A stretch of 64,000 nucleotides of DNA, from assembly GCA_947625655.1 (NCBI GenBank), contig CANQPD010000004.1:1-64000 (forward strand). The letters run 5' to 3'. The first letter of the stretch is position 1. Each line of letters begins with the position of its first letter. The notes under the pieces were generated by a model. It searched no databases and was not told the DNA's origin. It saw nothing but the letters and a program-made list of their open reading frames with translations. The position numbers and the translations under genes were made by a program. This document shows positions 41,162-49,936 of the stretch, one piece after another. The DNA comes from an uncultured Dysosmobacter sp. Its GTDB lineage: Bacteria > Bacillota > Clostridia > Oscillospirales > Oscillospiraceae.

Positions 41162-42907
41162 ATGATCAACATGATCCAAAACGCAAAGGACCAGGCCGCG
41201 TCCCTGGCGATGAACGCCTACCGGGCCGCCGTCGCCGACGGCGCCCTGCCCCAGGCCGAGGTGAAGGCCGCCCCGGTGGAGATCCCCAAGGACGCCGCCA
41301 ACGGCGACTTCACCACCACCTTTGCCCTGGCGGCGTCCAAGGCCCTGCGCCAGCCGCCCCGGAACATCGCCCAGGCCCTGCTGGACCACATGGATCTGGA
41401 GGGGAGCTATTTCGCCTCCGCCGAGATCGCCGGCCCCGGCTTTTTGAACTTCCGCCTGAACGACAGCTGGTACGCCGGCGTCTGCGCCGCCGTGGAGAGC
41501 GAGGGCGACGCCTACGGCGCCAACGACGGCCTGAGGGGGAAGAAGTACATGGTGGAGTTCGTCTCCGCCAATCCCACCGGCCCCATGCACATGGGCAACG
41601 CCCGGGGCGGCGTCCTGGGGGACACCCTGGCCGCCGTGCTGACCGCCTGCGGCGCCGACGTGACCCGGGAATTCTACGTCAACGACGCCGGCCACCAGAT
41701 CGACAAGTTCGCCCACTCCATCGAGGCACGGTATCTCCAGATCATCCAGGGGGAGGACGCGGTGCCCTTCCCGGAGGACGGCTACCAGGGCGGCGATATC
41801 CGGGACCTGGCCCAGGCGTACTATGACGCCAACGGGGACAGGCTGCTGAACGTCCCCGCCGCCCAGCGGCAGGAGACCCTGGCCCAGTTCGGCCTCAGCG
41901 TCAACCTGCCCAAGATGAAGACGGACCTCCAGCGGTACAAGATCGAGTACGACAACTGGTTTTACGAGTCCACCCTCCACGAGAGCGGCTACGTTGCCGA
42001 AACCGTGGACCTGCTGACGGAGAAGGGCTGGACCTACGAAAAGGACGGCGCGCTGTGGCTGAAGACCGCCGAGATCATGCGCCAGCACCTGCTGAAAGCG
42101 GGCAAGCGGGAAAAGGACATCGAGAAGCTAGACCTGAAGGACGACGTCCTCCGTCGGGCCAACGGCTTCTACACCTACTTTGCCGCTGACATCGCCTACC
42201 ACCGCAACAAGTTCGCGGTACGGGGCTTCGACAAGGTCATCAACGTCTGGGGCGCCGACCACCACGGCCATGTGGCCCGGCTGAAGGGCGCCCTGGACGC
42301 CCTGGGCCTGAACGGCTCCGAAAAGCTGGATATCGTGCTGATGCAGCTGGTGAAGCTGCTGCGGGACGGCGAGGTGGTGCGCATGTCCAAGCGCACCGGC
42401 AAGGCCATCAGCCTGAGCGACCTGCTGGATGAGGTCAGTGTGGACGCCGCCCGGTGGTACTTCAACGCCAAGCCCGACACCCAGATGGAATTCGACTTGG
42501 GGCTTGCCGTCCGGGAGGACTCCGAAAACCCCATCTACTACGTGGAGTACGCCCACGCCCGCATCTGCTCCCTGCTGCGGACCCTGGCGGAGGAGGGCGT
42601 GACCGTCCCGGCCCAGGCGGAGGTGGACATGTCCATCCTCTCCGGCGAGACGGAGCGGGCCCTCATCAAGCAGCTGGCCCAGTTCTGCGAAGAGATCAAG
42701 CTGGCGGCCCGGGACTATGACCCCAGCCACATCAACCGCTATCTCCAGGAGCTGGCGGCCTGCTTCCATCGCTTCTACAACGCCTGCCGCATCAAGGGCG
42801 AGGAGCCGGCGGTGGCGGCGGCCAGATTGAAGCTGGCGGACGACACCCGGGTGGTGCTGAAAAACGGCCTCAAGCTCATCGGTGTGGACGCGCCGGAGAA
42901 GATGTGA
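41162..42907 (+). CDS. argS: Arginyl-tRNA synthetase
   Basis: A 581-residue class I synthetase. The HIGH-type signature is SANPTGPMHMGNARGG near residue 135; the KMSKS-type loop is VRMSKRTGKAISL near residue 410. An N-terminal Add-1 domain and a C-terminal DALR anticodon-binding domain (NPIYYVEYAHARICSL onward) are present. The ATG at 41162 follows AAAGAGGT; a more upstream in-frame ATG would add nine residues. It lies 127 bases after the DUF1934 gene, with two small GC hairpins between. Confidence 0.95.
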   Translation: MINMIQNAKDQAASLAMNAYRAAVADGALPQAEVKAAPVEIPKDAANGDFTTTFALAASKALRQPPRNIAQALLDHMDLEGSYFASAEIAGPGFLNFRLNDSWYAGVCAAVESEGDAYGANDGLRGKKYMVEFVSANPTGPMHMGNARGGVLGDTLAAVLTACGADVTREFYVNDAGHQIDKFAHSIEARYLQIIQGEDAVPFPEDGYQGGDIRDLAQAYYDANGDRLLNVPAAQRQETLAQFGLSVNLPKMKTDLQRYKIEYDNWFYESTLHESGYVAETVDLLTEKGWTYEKDGALWLKTAEIMRQHLLKAGKREKDIEKLDLKDDVLRRANGFYTYFAADIAYHRNKFAVRGFDKVINVWGADHHGHVARLKGALDALGLNGSEKLDIVLMQLVKLLRDGEVVRMSKRTGKAISLSDLLDEVSVDAARWYFNAKPDTQMEFDLGLAVREDSENPIYYVEYAHARICSLLRTLAEEGVTVPAQAEVDMSILSGETERALIKQLAQFCEEIKLAARDYDPSHINRYLQELAACFHRFYNACRIKGEEPAVAAARLKLADDTRVVLKNGLKLIGVDAPEKM

Positions 42908-42911
42908 TCCC

Positions 42912-42971
42912 GAAGGGCCGCGCTATGCGCGGCCCTTCTCTGTCCAAAAATCCCTTTGGATTTTTGGACAG
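42912..42971 (+). terminator. Tandem terminators after argS
   Basis: GAAGGGCCGCGC/GCGCGGCCCTTC, then a second stem CTGTCCAAAAATCC/GGATTTTTGGACAG. Confidence 0.82.
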
Positions 42972-42973
42972 AC

Positions 42974-43002
42974 TTGACAAAACCGGATTTTCAGCGTATC
43001 CT
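42974..43002 (+). promoter_or_regulatory. azlCD promoter
   Basis: TTGACA (42974-42979), 17-base spacer, TATCCT (42997-43002). Confidence 0.75.
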
Positions 43003-43053
43003 GATCGAAACCTATTAAAATAGCAGGAAAGTAAAAACTGGAGGACAGACGCA

Positions 43054-43767
43054 ATGGAGCGGCTGGAAAAAATCGAATACCGTCCCGCTGGAAACGCGGC
43101 CCTGCGGGCCGCCTTTTCCGCCACCATCCCGGTGCTGACGGGCTACATCCCCCTGGGGATGGCCTACGGCTTTTTGATGGCGTCCGCCGGCTACGGGCCC
43201 CTGTGGGCGCTGGGAATGAGCGTGCTGGTCTTTGCCGGCAGCCTGGAATACATGGCCGTCACGCTGCTGACGTCGGCCTTCGCGCCTTTGCAGGCGTTTT
43301 TGGCGGCCGTCATGATCAACGCCCGGCATATCTTTTACGGCCTGTCCCTGCTGGACAAGTACCACGGCCTGGGCAGGGTCCGGCCCTTTTTGATCTCCGG
43401 CCTGACGGACGAGACCTTTTCCCTGGTCTCCACCCTGGAGCCGCCGGCGGGCGTGAGTCGGGGGGACTTCTACTTCTGGATCACCCTGCTGGACTATATC
43501 TACTGGCTGGCCGGCTCTTTTCTGGGGGCCGCGCTGGGGTCTTTGCTGGATATCAACACGCAGGGCATGGACTTTGTGCTGACGGCGCTGTTCGTGGTGC
43601 TGTTCATGGAGCAGTGGAAAGCGAAGGAGCGCCGGGCCGCCGGGCTGGCGGGCCTTGCGTGCATGGCCGCGGGCATTCTTGTGTTCGGGCCGGAAAATTC
43701 GCTGATCCCCGCCATGGCGCTGATCCTGGCGGTGCTGCTGGGAGGGAGGAAATGGCTGTGCGTCTGA
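43054..43767 (+). CDS. azlC: AzlC-type branched-chain amino acid exporter subunit
   Basis: A 237-residue membrane protein. [20 protein letters not shown], then [14 protein letters not shown], and [17 protein letters not shown] are typical of AzlC/YgaZ, the large subunit of branched-chain amino acid exporters. RBS TGGAGG before the ATG. Its end overlaps the azlD gene by 16 bases, as is usual for this pair. Confidence 0.93.
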   Translation: MERLEKIEYRPAGNAALRAAFSATIPVLTGYIPLGMAYGFLMASAGYGPLWALGMSVLVFAGSLEYMAVTLLTSAFAPLQAFLAAVMINARHIFYGLSLLDKYHGLGRVRPFLISGLTDETFSLVSTLEPPAGVSRGDFYFWITLLDYIYWLAGSFLGAALGSLLDINTQGMDFVLTALFVVLFMEQWKAKERRAAGLAGLACMAAGILVFGPENSLIPAMALILAVLLGGRKWLCV

Positions 43768-44093
43768 ATGCCTTTCAGGCCGCCGTGACCATTCTGGTCC
43801 TGGCGGCGGGCACCCAGCTGACCCGCTGGCTGCCCTTCTGGCTGTTCCCGGAGAACAAGGAGCCCCCCGCTGTGGTGACGTATCTGGGCCGTGTGCTGCC
43901 CCCGGCCTGCATGGGGCTGCTGGTGGTCTACTGCCTGCGGAACGTGGACTGGCTCTCCGGCGCCCACGGCGTGCCGGAGCTGGTATCCATCGCGGCGGTG
44001 GCAGCGCTCCACAGGTGGAAAAACAACGTGCTGCTGTCCATCGCCGGCGGCACGGCGCTGTATATGTTTCTGGTGCAGGCGGTCTTCGCCTGA
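43752..44093 (+). CDS. azlD: AzlD-type branched-chain amino acid exporter subunit
   Basis: A 113-residue membrane protein with four helices ([50 protein letters not shown]). Partner of AzlC. The ATG at 43752 follows GGAGGGAGG. Confidence 0.92.
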   Translation: MAVRLNAFQAAVTILVLAAGTQLTRWLPFWLFPENKEPPAVVTYLGRVLPPACMGLLVVYCLRNVDWLSGAHGVPELVSIAAVAALHRWKNNVLLSIAGGTALYMFLVQAVFA

Positions 44094-44109
44094 CAGACGA
44101 GGCATTGTA

Positions 44110-44141
44110 AAGCCCCCCGGACCTTCGTCCGGGGGGCTTGC
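44110..44141. terminator. azlCD terminator
   Basis: Stem AAGCCCCCCGGAC/GTCCGGGGGGCTT with loop CTTC. Confidence 0.85.
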
Positions 44142-44250
44142 TGCATGAGCGGGGCGGCAGTCAAACAGCCGCCTGCCTGCGGAAAAGCGCGCAGGGGCGG
44201 ATTGCGGAGCGCACAAGGACCCTTTTCGCATGAGCGACGCAAAATCAGCT

Positions 44251-44279
44251 TGCCATCCGCGGGGCAGCGTGGTATTATA
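44251..44279 (+). promoter_or_regulatory. Promoter for the hydrolase gene
   Basis: TTGCCA (44251-44256), 17-base spacer, TATTAT (44274-44279) with TG extension. Confidence 0.7.
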
Positions 44280-44324
44280 CAGATATTCCTACAAGGATAT
44301 TAGGTTAATATAGGAGGGTTCATG

Positions 44325-45152
44325 ATGGCGAAAGACCGCTTGGAAAGCAAATATGTGACTGTCTCTCCCGGTGTGGAGCTGCACTTTTGGGAGAAGGGCG
44401 AGGGAAAGCCGCTGGTGTTCATCCCCGGCCTTACCTTCTCCGGCGAGATTTTCAAGGCACAGATCGAACATTTCTCATCTGACTACCGGGTGATCGCCAT
44501 GGACCCCCGGGGACAGGGCTATTCCTCCAAGACCGTGGACGGCAACGACTATCTGACCCACGGCAGGGATGTGGCGGCGCTGATCGATGCCCTGGGGCTG
44601 GAGGATATCGTCCTCATCGGCTGGAGCACCGGCAATCTGGACACCTGGAGCTATGTACAGCAGTTCGGCAAAGACAAGCTGCGGGGTGTGGTGACCATCG
44701 ACATGTCGCCCCTGCCCCTGTCCCCCGACCCCGCCTGGTGGACAGAGGGCACCATTGAAGAGCTGTCCGCCGTGGCCACCCAGGTGCTGACTTCTCCCGA
44801 GGGCTCCCGCGGCTTTTTCAGCGAATACGCCACCGGCGTGATGATCCAGCACGAGATGGCGCCGGCGGAGCTGGACTATCTGCTGGATATCTCCGCCCGC
44901 ACGCCCTACTGGATCTGCAAGGCGCTGTTCTGCGACGCCGTTTTCTCCAACTTTCTGGACACCGCGAAAGACGTGGGTGCCACCATGCCCAGCCTGATGT
45001 TCATTGCCGAGCACTGGCAGGATGTTGCCAGGCCCTTTGTGGAAACGCAGCTGCCCGGCTACGGAACCTATGTAATGGGCGGCCACCTGATGTTCTATGA
45101 GTATCCCGAAAAGTGGAACGGCGTGCTGGAGGAATTCCTGCGGCGCCTGTAA
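44325..45152 (+). CDS. Alpha/beta-fold hydrolase
   Basis: A 275-residue enzyme. The oxyanion-region FIPGLTFSG, the MDPRGQGYSS motif, the nucleophile elbow LIGWSTGN (Ser near residue 98) and a C-terminal GGHLMFYEYP catalytic His define an alpha/beta hydrolase of the haloperoxidase/esterase group; the substrate is unknown. GGAGGG lies six bases before the ATG at 44325 (an adjacent ATG at 44322 is possible). Confidence 0.85.
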   Translation: MAKDRLESKYVTVSPGVELHFWEKGEGKPLVFIPGLTFSGEIFKAQIEHFSSDYRVIAMDPRGQGYSSKTVDGNDYLTHGRDVAALIDALGLEDIVLIGWSTGNLDTWSYVQQFGKDKLRGVVTIDMSPLPLSPDPAWWTEGTIEELSAVATQVLTSPEGSRGFFSEYATGVMIQHEMAPAELDYLLDISARTPYWICKALFCDAVFSNFLDTAKDVGATMPSLMFIAEHWQDVARPFVETQLPGYGTYVMGGHLMFYEYPEKWNGVLEEFLRRL

Positions 45153-45252
45153 AGCCAAATCCTGCAAACGCGAAATTGATACGGCACGGCGGCATGGCAT
45201 AAGCCATACCGCCGCGCTGCTTCTTTCGCTGATATCCGGTCATCCGGTCTGT

Positions 45253-45290
45253 AAAAGAGGAGGCTGCCCGCGAAGGCAGCCTCCTCTTTT
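45253..45290. terminator. Bidirectional terminator between hydrolase and cysK
   Basis: Perfect 16-bp stem AAAAGAGGAGGCTGCC/GGCAGCCTCCTCTTTT. Confidence 0.92.
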
Positions 45291-45298
45291 CGTCTGAT

Positions 45299-46231
45299 TC
45301 AGTCCGCAAACAACGGGGTGGAGAGATAGCGGTCGCCGGTGTCAGGCAGCAGGGCCACGATGGTCTTGCCCTTGTTCTCGGGGCGCTTGGCAAGCTCAAT
45401 GGCGGCCCACACGGCCGCGCCGGAGGAGATGCCCACCAGCACGCCCTCCTGACGGCCCACCAGCTTGCCGGCGGCAAAGGCGTCCTCGTTCTCCACGGCG
45501 ATGACCTCGTCGTAGATCTTGGTGTCCAGCACGTCGGGGACGAAGCCCGCGCCGATGCCCTGGATCTTGTGAGATCCGGCGGTGCCCTTGCTCAGCACGG
45601 GGGAACCGGCGGGCTCCACCGCCACCACCTTCACATTGGGATTCTGACTCTTCAAATACTCGCCGGTGCCGGTGACAGTGCCGCCGGTGCCGACGCCCGC
45701 CACAAAGATATCCACCTTGCCGTCGGTGTCCTCCCAGATCTCCGGGCCGGTAGTGGCCTTATGGACGGCGGGGTTGGCGGGGTTCACGAACTGGCCGGGG
45801 ATAAAGCTGCCCCGAATCTCCTTGGCCAGCTCATCGGCCTTGGCGATGGCGCCCTTCATGCCTTTGGCGCCCTCGGTGAGCACCAGCTCCGCGCCGTAGG
45901 CCTTCATCAGCTGGCGGCGCTCCACGCTCATGGTCTCCGGCATGACGATGATGATGCGGTAGCCCCGGGCGGCGGCCACGGATGCCAGGCCGATGCCGGT
46001 GTTGCCGGAGGTGGGTTCGATGATGACGGAGCCGGGCTTCAGCAGGCCTTTGGCCTCGGCGTCGTCGATCATGGCCTTGGCGATGCGGTCCTTCACACTG
46101 CCGGCGGGGTTGAAATACTCCAGCTTGCCCAGAATCTTCGCCTCCAGGCCCTCTTCCTTTTCAATATGGACCAGTTCCAGCAGCGGGGTCTTGCCGATCA
46201 GCTGGTCGGCGGATGTATAGATTTTACTCAT
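45299..46231 (-). CDS. cysK: O-acetylserine sulfhydrylase (cysteine synthase A)
   Basis: A 310-residue PLP enzyme making cysteine from O-acetylserine and sulfide. The PLP lysine is in [10 protein letters not shown] (about residue 44), the substrate loop is [10 protein letters not shown], and the PLP phosphate loop is [14 protein letters not shown]. The ATG at 46231 follows AGGAGG by eight bases. It is divergent from an Rrf2-family regulator gene. In Bacillus CysK also binds the Rrf2 protein CymR to form the cysteine-responsive repressor, so the arrangement suggests the same circuit. Confidence 0.95.
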   Translation of the reverse strand: MSKIYTSADQLIGKTPLLELVHIEKEEGLEAKILGKLEYFNPAGSVKDRIAKAMIDDAEAKGLLKPGSVIIEPTSGNTGIGLASVAAARGYRIIIVMPETMSVERRQLMKAYGAELVLTEGAKGMKGAIAKADELAKEIRGSFIPGQFVNPANPAVHKATTGPEIWEDTDGKVDIFVAGVGTGGTVTGTGEYLKSQNPNVKVVAVEPAGSPVLSKGTAGSHKIQGIGAGFVPDVLDTKIYDEVIAVENEDAFAAGKLVGRQEGVLVGISSGAAVWAAIELAKRPENKGKTIVALLPDTGDRYLSTPLFAD

Positions 46232-46344
46232 TGTCAATTCCTCCTAAAATGTCATGCAGTTGGTTTTTGATGCTCTGGCGCCTGCCAGGTCTTTTACCAA
46301 CAGCGGCGACATCGGAGGTCCAGGTTGTATTTCACTTTAATACC

Positions 46345-46361
46345 AACCTTTCATGTAGGTT
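46345..46361. promoter_or_regulatory. Candidate Rrf2/CymR operator
   Basis: Inverted repeat AACCT-N7-AGGTT. It lies directly downstream of the cysK -10 box, covering the expected transcription start, so a bound protein would block cysK. Confidence 0.5.
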
Positions 46362-46368
46362 AATACGG

Positions 46369-46397
46369 ATTATAGCCTTGCTTCTCCCCTTTGTCAA
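46369..46397 (-). promoter_or_regulatory. cysK promoter
   Basis: On the minus strand a perfect TTGACA, a 17-base spacer and a perfect TATAAT. A fully consensus promoter normally needs repression. Confidence 0.9.
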
Positions 46398-46419
46398 TAG
46401 GCAATTTAAAATATTTTCA

Positions 46420-46449
46420 TTGATTTCCCTATTTACCGTGCTGTATAAT
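46420..46449 (+). promoter_or_regulatory. Promoter for the Rrf2 regulator gene
   Basis: TTGATT (46420-46425), 18-base spacer, TATAAT (46444-46449). Confidence 0.75.
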
Positions 46450-46477
46450 AGGTTTATTCTCAAGAGGAGGGACAAGT

Positions 46478-46909
46478 ATGCTGATCTCAACAAAGGGCCG
46501 CTATGCGCTTCGGGTCATGATCGACCTGGCGGAGCATCAGACAGAGGGCTTTATTCCCCTGAAAGTCATCGCGGAGCGGCAGGAGATTTCGGAAAAATAC
46601 CTGGAAAGCATCATCAAGCTGCTGGTGCGGGCCAAGCTGTTGAACGGTCTCCGGGGCAAAGGCGGCGGCTATCAGCTGACGAAGGCGCCGGAGCAATATG
46701 CGGTGGGAAACATCCTGCGGCTGACAGAGGATTCCCTGGCGCCAGTCTCCTGTCTCGAGTCCGGCGCCGGCGCCTGCCCCCGGGCGGCGGAGTGCCGTAC
46801 GCTCTCTTTATGGCAGGGGCTGGACAAGGTCATTCATGACTATCTGGACAATATCACCCTGGCCGATTTGATGCACCGCAATTCCGATGGATATGACTAT
46901 GTGATTTGA
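46478..46909 (+). CDS. Rrf2-family regulator (CymR/IscR-like)
   Basis: A 143-residue winged-helix regulator: MLISTKGRYALRVMIDLAEH, then EISEKYLESIIKLLVRAKLL and the wing GLRGKGGGYQLTKAP. Three cysteines (SCLESGAGACPRAAECRT, spacing C-x7-C-x5-C) lie where IscR binds [2Fe-2S], so redox or cluster sensing is possible; CymR proteins share this region. Position opposite cysK argues for cysteine-metabolism control. RBS AGGAGG. Confidence 0.9.
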   Translation: MLISTKGRYALRVMIDLAEHQTEGFIPLKVIAERQEISEKYLESIIKLLVRAKLLNGLRGKGGGYQLTKAPEQYAVGNILRLTEDSLAPVSCLESGAGACPRAAECRTLSLWQGLDKVIHDYLDNITLADLMHRNSDGYDYVI

Positions 46910-46930
46910 TCCGTATTTCCGCTTCCTAAA

Positions 46931-46971
46931 AAGATGTCCGCCCATTCGCGGGGCGGACATCATTTTATTTC
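46931..46971. terminator. Terminator between Rrf2 gene and hydrolase
   Basis: Stem GATGTCCGCCC/GGGCGGACATC followed by ATTTTATTT. Confidence 0.88.
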
Positions 46972-46975
46972 CTGT

Positions 46976-47809
46976 TCATTCTGAAAGCAGCTCTTTCAGG
47001 AATACCGTCACCGTTTCGGCCACCGTGAGCCGGTAATCCGCGAAGAAGTGGTCTGTCGGGTAGCAAATCGTTTGAAGCGAAGTACCTCCCGCTGCCTGAA
47101 TGGTGCGAATCAGCGGCTCGCAGTGCAGCGTCCGCGGCGTGCAAATATCCAGTGTCCCAGCCACACACAAAACCGGCTTTTGGGCCAGCGCCCCTGCCGC
47201 GTTTTCCAGCCGGAAGTCCTCGCTCCGGTCCAGCGCCTCCCGCAAAAGCGCCTCGCCGCTGGTGCCGCTGAGCCACTGGGCACTGTCGTCCAGCACCCCC
47301 TGAATGGTCCGGCATGCCGCCGGGTCCTCCCGGGCGATCTGGGGAAGCCGCCCGATGTCGCAGGGCATCAGCAGCACCGCGCCCTTGATTTCAGAACGAT
47401 GCGCGGCAATCTGTCCGCAGACAAAGCCGCCCAGGCTGTGGCCCACCGCATAGATGTGCCGCCTGTCGAAGCCGTAGGTCTCGTCCCGCAGGATGAAGTC
47501 CAATACCGTGTTGGCGTCCTCCAGGTCATTCGTCAGGGAGTAAACCCCATCGCTGCCCCAGCTCCCGCTGTAATGGAAGATCAGCACATGGAAGCCCGCC
47601 CGGCGCAGCGCCTGCGCCAGATCAAAATTCCGCTCGCAGCCGGGGATTCCGTGGAGCAAAAGGACCGTGGGATGGGGGCCCTCCCCCGCCGCGGTATAGA
47701 GCACGGAGAAGAGCCGCCCCCGCTTTCCGGGAATGAGGATGCCGTGTGTATCCGGGCGGTGGGGACAGTCCCCGTAATGGGTCTCCTGACATCGTGGCTG
47801 TTCCTTCAT
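46976..47809 (-). CDS. Alpha/beta hydrolase of the dienelactone/S9-like type
   Basis: A 277-residue hydrolase: VLLLHGIPGCERNFD, then YSGSWGSDGVYSL, the nucleophile elbow AVGHSLGGF (Ser near residue 139), an Asp in AGTLDICTP and a His in PTDHFFADY. Substrate unknown. It is 24 bases downstream of the DAACS symporter gene and probably shares its transcript. Confidence 0.87.
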   Translation of the reverse strand: MKEQPRCQETHYGDCPHRPDTHGILIPGKRGRLFSVLYTAAGEGPHPTVLLLHGIPGCERNFDLAQALRRAGFHVLIFHYSGSWGSDGVYSLTNDLEDANTVLDFILRDETYGFDRRHIYAVGHSLGGFVCGQIAAHRSEIKGAVLLMPCDIGRLPQIAREDPAACRTIQGVLDDSAQWLSGTSGEALLREALDRSEDFRLENAAGALAQKPVLCVAGTLDICTPRTLHCEPLIRTIQAAGGTSLQTICYPTDHFFADYRLTVAETVTVFLKELLSE

Positions 47810-47833
47810 GTTCAGGTCACTCGCTTTCTCCTG

Positions 47834-49096
47834 TCAAATCTTCGCGTCTTTCTGATCGTTCAGGTTCTTCTGATACCAGTCTTTGCCGTACAGTACCCGG
47901 GTCACCAGCATGGAGGCCACGGTGTCGCCGCAGGAATTGATGAGGGTGCAGCCCGCGTCGAAGAGCTGGGTCATCATCAGCAGCACCGGCAGGGCGATGG
48001 ACGGGAAGCCAAAGGCGGAGATCACCATGGTCTCCATGGCGGCGCCGCCGCCGGGGACGGAGGACACGGCCACGGAGCCCGCCACCGCGATGACCAGGGC
48101 AAAGGCGAAGTCCCCGATGCTGTTCAGCGGACGTCCAAACAGGGCGCAGCAAAGCACAATCTCATAGATGGTGGCGATGCAGGCGCCGTCCATGTGGCAG
48201 GTGGCGCCCACGGGGACAACGACGGAGCTGACCTCCCGGGGCACGCCCAGCTTGTCGCAGGCGTCCAGCTGCAGGGGCAGCGTGGCGGCGGAGGACCGGG
48301 TGCCCAAAGCGGTCAAGGCCGGGGTCAGGATGTTCTTGAAGAAGTTCTTCACGCCCCAGGGGCCGGCCGCCAGGAATGCGTACAGGGCCAGGAACACAAA
48401 GAAGTAGACGATGGCGGCGGGATAGTAGATCAGCAGGCCCCGTGCGTAGCTCTTGAGCAGGTCCGGACCGTAGGTGCCGGTCAGGTTGGCGAAGTAGGCC
48501 ATCAGGCCCAGAGGCGCCAGCTTCATCAGCAGCGCGACCATCTTATAGAACACCAGGGACATATTGTTCAGCCAGGACGCCACAGGCTTGCCCTGCTCCC
48601 CGAGGATGGAGACCGTCAGGCCGAAGAACACCGTGAACACGATCAACGCCAGAATGTGACTTCTGGAGATGACCAGCGGGAAGTCGCTGACGGTGAAGGT
48701 ATTGACGATCTGTTCGCCGATGCTGTCCGTGGCAGCGGCGGCGGCTACCTCCGTAGTATCCAGCTGGATAGAGGTGTCCACGCCGAAAATGCCCGTGACA
48801 ACAAACATATAGATACCGGCAACAGCGGCGGTCAGCACAAAGATGCCGATGGTGAGGACCAGCAGCTTGCCCACCCGCTTCGTGTCCGCGATGTTGGCGA
48901 TGGAGCTGGAGATAGAGAAGAAAATCAGCGGCACCAGCAAAACAAACAGCAGGTTCAGCCAGATCTGGCCGATGGGGTACAGGACCGACGCCTTTTCTCC
49001 CAAGGTCAGTCCCAGGACAGCGCCGACAATGACGAACGCAATAAGGATCAGCGGATCACGGTAGGACGATTTCTTTTTTTCAACCTGTTTGCTCAT
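47834..49096 (-). CDS. DAACS-family Na+/dicarboxylate or amino-acid symporter
   Basis: A 420-residue membrane protein with the serine-rich reentrant loop GTRSSAATLPLQL and the VPVGATCHMDGACIATIYE motif of GltPh-type transporters. The ligand could be dicarboxylate, glutamate, serine or cystine (TcyP is in this family); the nearby CymR-like gene makes cystine worth testing. The ATG at 49096 follows GGAGGG; five upstream in-frame residues lack a site. Confidence 0.9.
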   Translation of the reverse strand: MSKQVEKKKSSYRDPLILIAFVIVGAVLGLTLGEKASVLYPIGQIWLNLLFVLLVPLIFFSISSSIANIADTKRVGKLLVLTIGIFVLTAAVAGIYMFVVTGIFGVDTSIQLDTTEVAAAAATDSIGEQIVNTFTVSDFPLVISRSHILALIVFTVFFGLTVSILGEQGKPVASWLNNMSLVFYKMVALLMKLAPLGLMAYFANLTGTYGPDLLKSYARGLLIYYPAAIVYFFVFLALYAFLAAGPWGVKNFFKNILTPALTALGTRSSAATLPLQLDACDKLGVPREVSSVVVPVGATCHMDGACIATIYEIVLCCALFGRPLNSIGDFAFALVIAVAGSVAVSSVPGGGAAMETMVISAFGFPSIALPVLLMMTQLFDAGCTLINSCGDTVASMLVTRVLYGKDWYQKNLNDQKDAKI

Positions 49097-49418
49097 AATT
49101 TTTCCCTCCATATCACTCCACTATATCATCATGGTATGTTACTCTCAGCGAACAAAGGGCGGCATGCCTGCCGGCGGCTGAAATCAATGCCGGCGGCGTC
49201 ATCGTCCTTGGCGGGCGACCAGCCGCGCAAGATGCCCCCAAAAACCATGTTGCCCCTTGTTCACTGCGGGCAGTCGCATTATGCCGCCGCGCGGAAAAAG
49301 CAACTGTTATGTTCCGCTTTCAGCAGATCCAGCGCCGCTAAAACATGCGATATAGTTGAAGCGATTATATCATTTTGCTAAGCTGAATTCAAGAATATCC
49401 GGCAAATCTGGCGGATAA

Positions 49419-49497
49419 AGGGGAAACCAAAGGGAAACCGCCTCCTCAAGGGCATGTGAAAAACCCCGTAACCACTGCGGTTACGGGGTTTCTTCAT
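49419..49497. repeat. Relic of an earlier integrated element's end
   Basis: AAAGGGGAAACC-AAAGGGAAACC direct repeats followed by the stem AACCCCGTAACC/GGTTACGGGGTT closely match the right end of the present island (58272-58345: the AAAGGGAAAAC pair followed by the AACCTCGTAACC/GGTTACGAGGTT stem). A second copy outside the island suggests that a related element was once inserted here. Confidence 0.7.
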
Positions 49498-49627
49498 GCC
49501 ATTTGTTGCCGAAAAAGATGCAACGCTTGCAGGGCCGCACCCAAAGCCAAATCGAAGCCCAGCGTAAGCGGGTTCGATTTGGAAAGGAGGAGCAGCAGAA
49601 TGAGCGCGCTCTGACTTTAAAAAAAAG
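49498..49627. other. Gene-free stretch left of attL
   Basis: No gene recognised. An inverted pair CCAAATCGAA/TTCGATTTGG (about 49547-49580) is present with AAAGGAGGAGCAG beyond, but no credible protein follows. Confidence 0.4.
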
Positions 49628-49659
49628 TCGGAGCAAGCGATATGACGCTTGCTCCGACG
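49617..49659 (-). terminator. Original terminator of the tRNA-Cys gene, now 8.7 kb away
   Basis: On the minus strand GTCGGAGCAAGCG/CGCTTGCTCCGAC is followed by TTTTTTTTAAAG. It adjoins the 3' tRNA fragment at 49660 and so marks the pre-insertion downstream sequence. Confidence 0.88.
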
Positions 49660-49682
49660 TGGAGGTGACACCCGGATTTGAA
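49660..49682 (-). other. attL: 23-bp copy of the tRNA-Cys 3' end
   Basis: These 23 bases are identical to the 3' end (CCA, acceptor, T-arm) of tRNA-Cys at 58353-58375 and diverge on both sides. This is the duplicated core left by tyrosine-recombinase integration. Confidence 0.93.
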
Positions 49683-49798
49683 TTCGTCCGGGTAGTTTTT
49701 TGCCCGTTTTAGGTCAGGATATTTCGTTGCTTTTCGTACCTATCACGGCAAATGTTAGGGTTAATCTGTATTAAGTTCTCTCTCCTCATTTTATCCAC

Positions 49799-49823
49799 TA
49801 AAGGGAAAACTAAAGGGAAAACT
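49799..49823. repeat. Left arm-type direct repeats of the island
   Basis: Two tandem TAAAGGGAAAAC units. The same pair is at 58272-58295 near the other end, so these are likely integrase arm-binding sites. Confidence 0.75.
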
Positions 49824-49936
49824 TTCAGCTTAAACTGGTCACAGAAAAGTTATGAATTCTCATAAAAAGCCACCCGTGCCAAGTTGGCTTAGCATTTAAA
49901 AGCGCCTTTGCATAAACCATATTTCAAATGGCGGTG

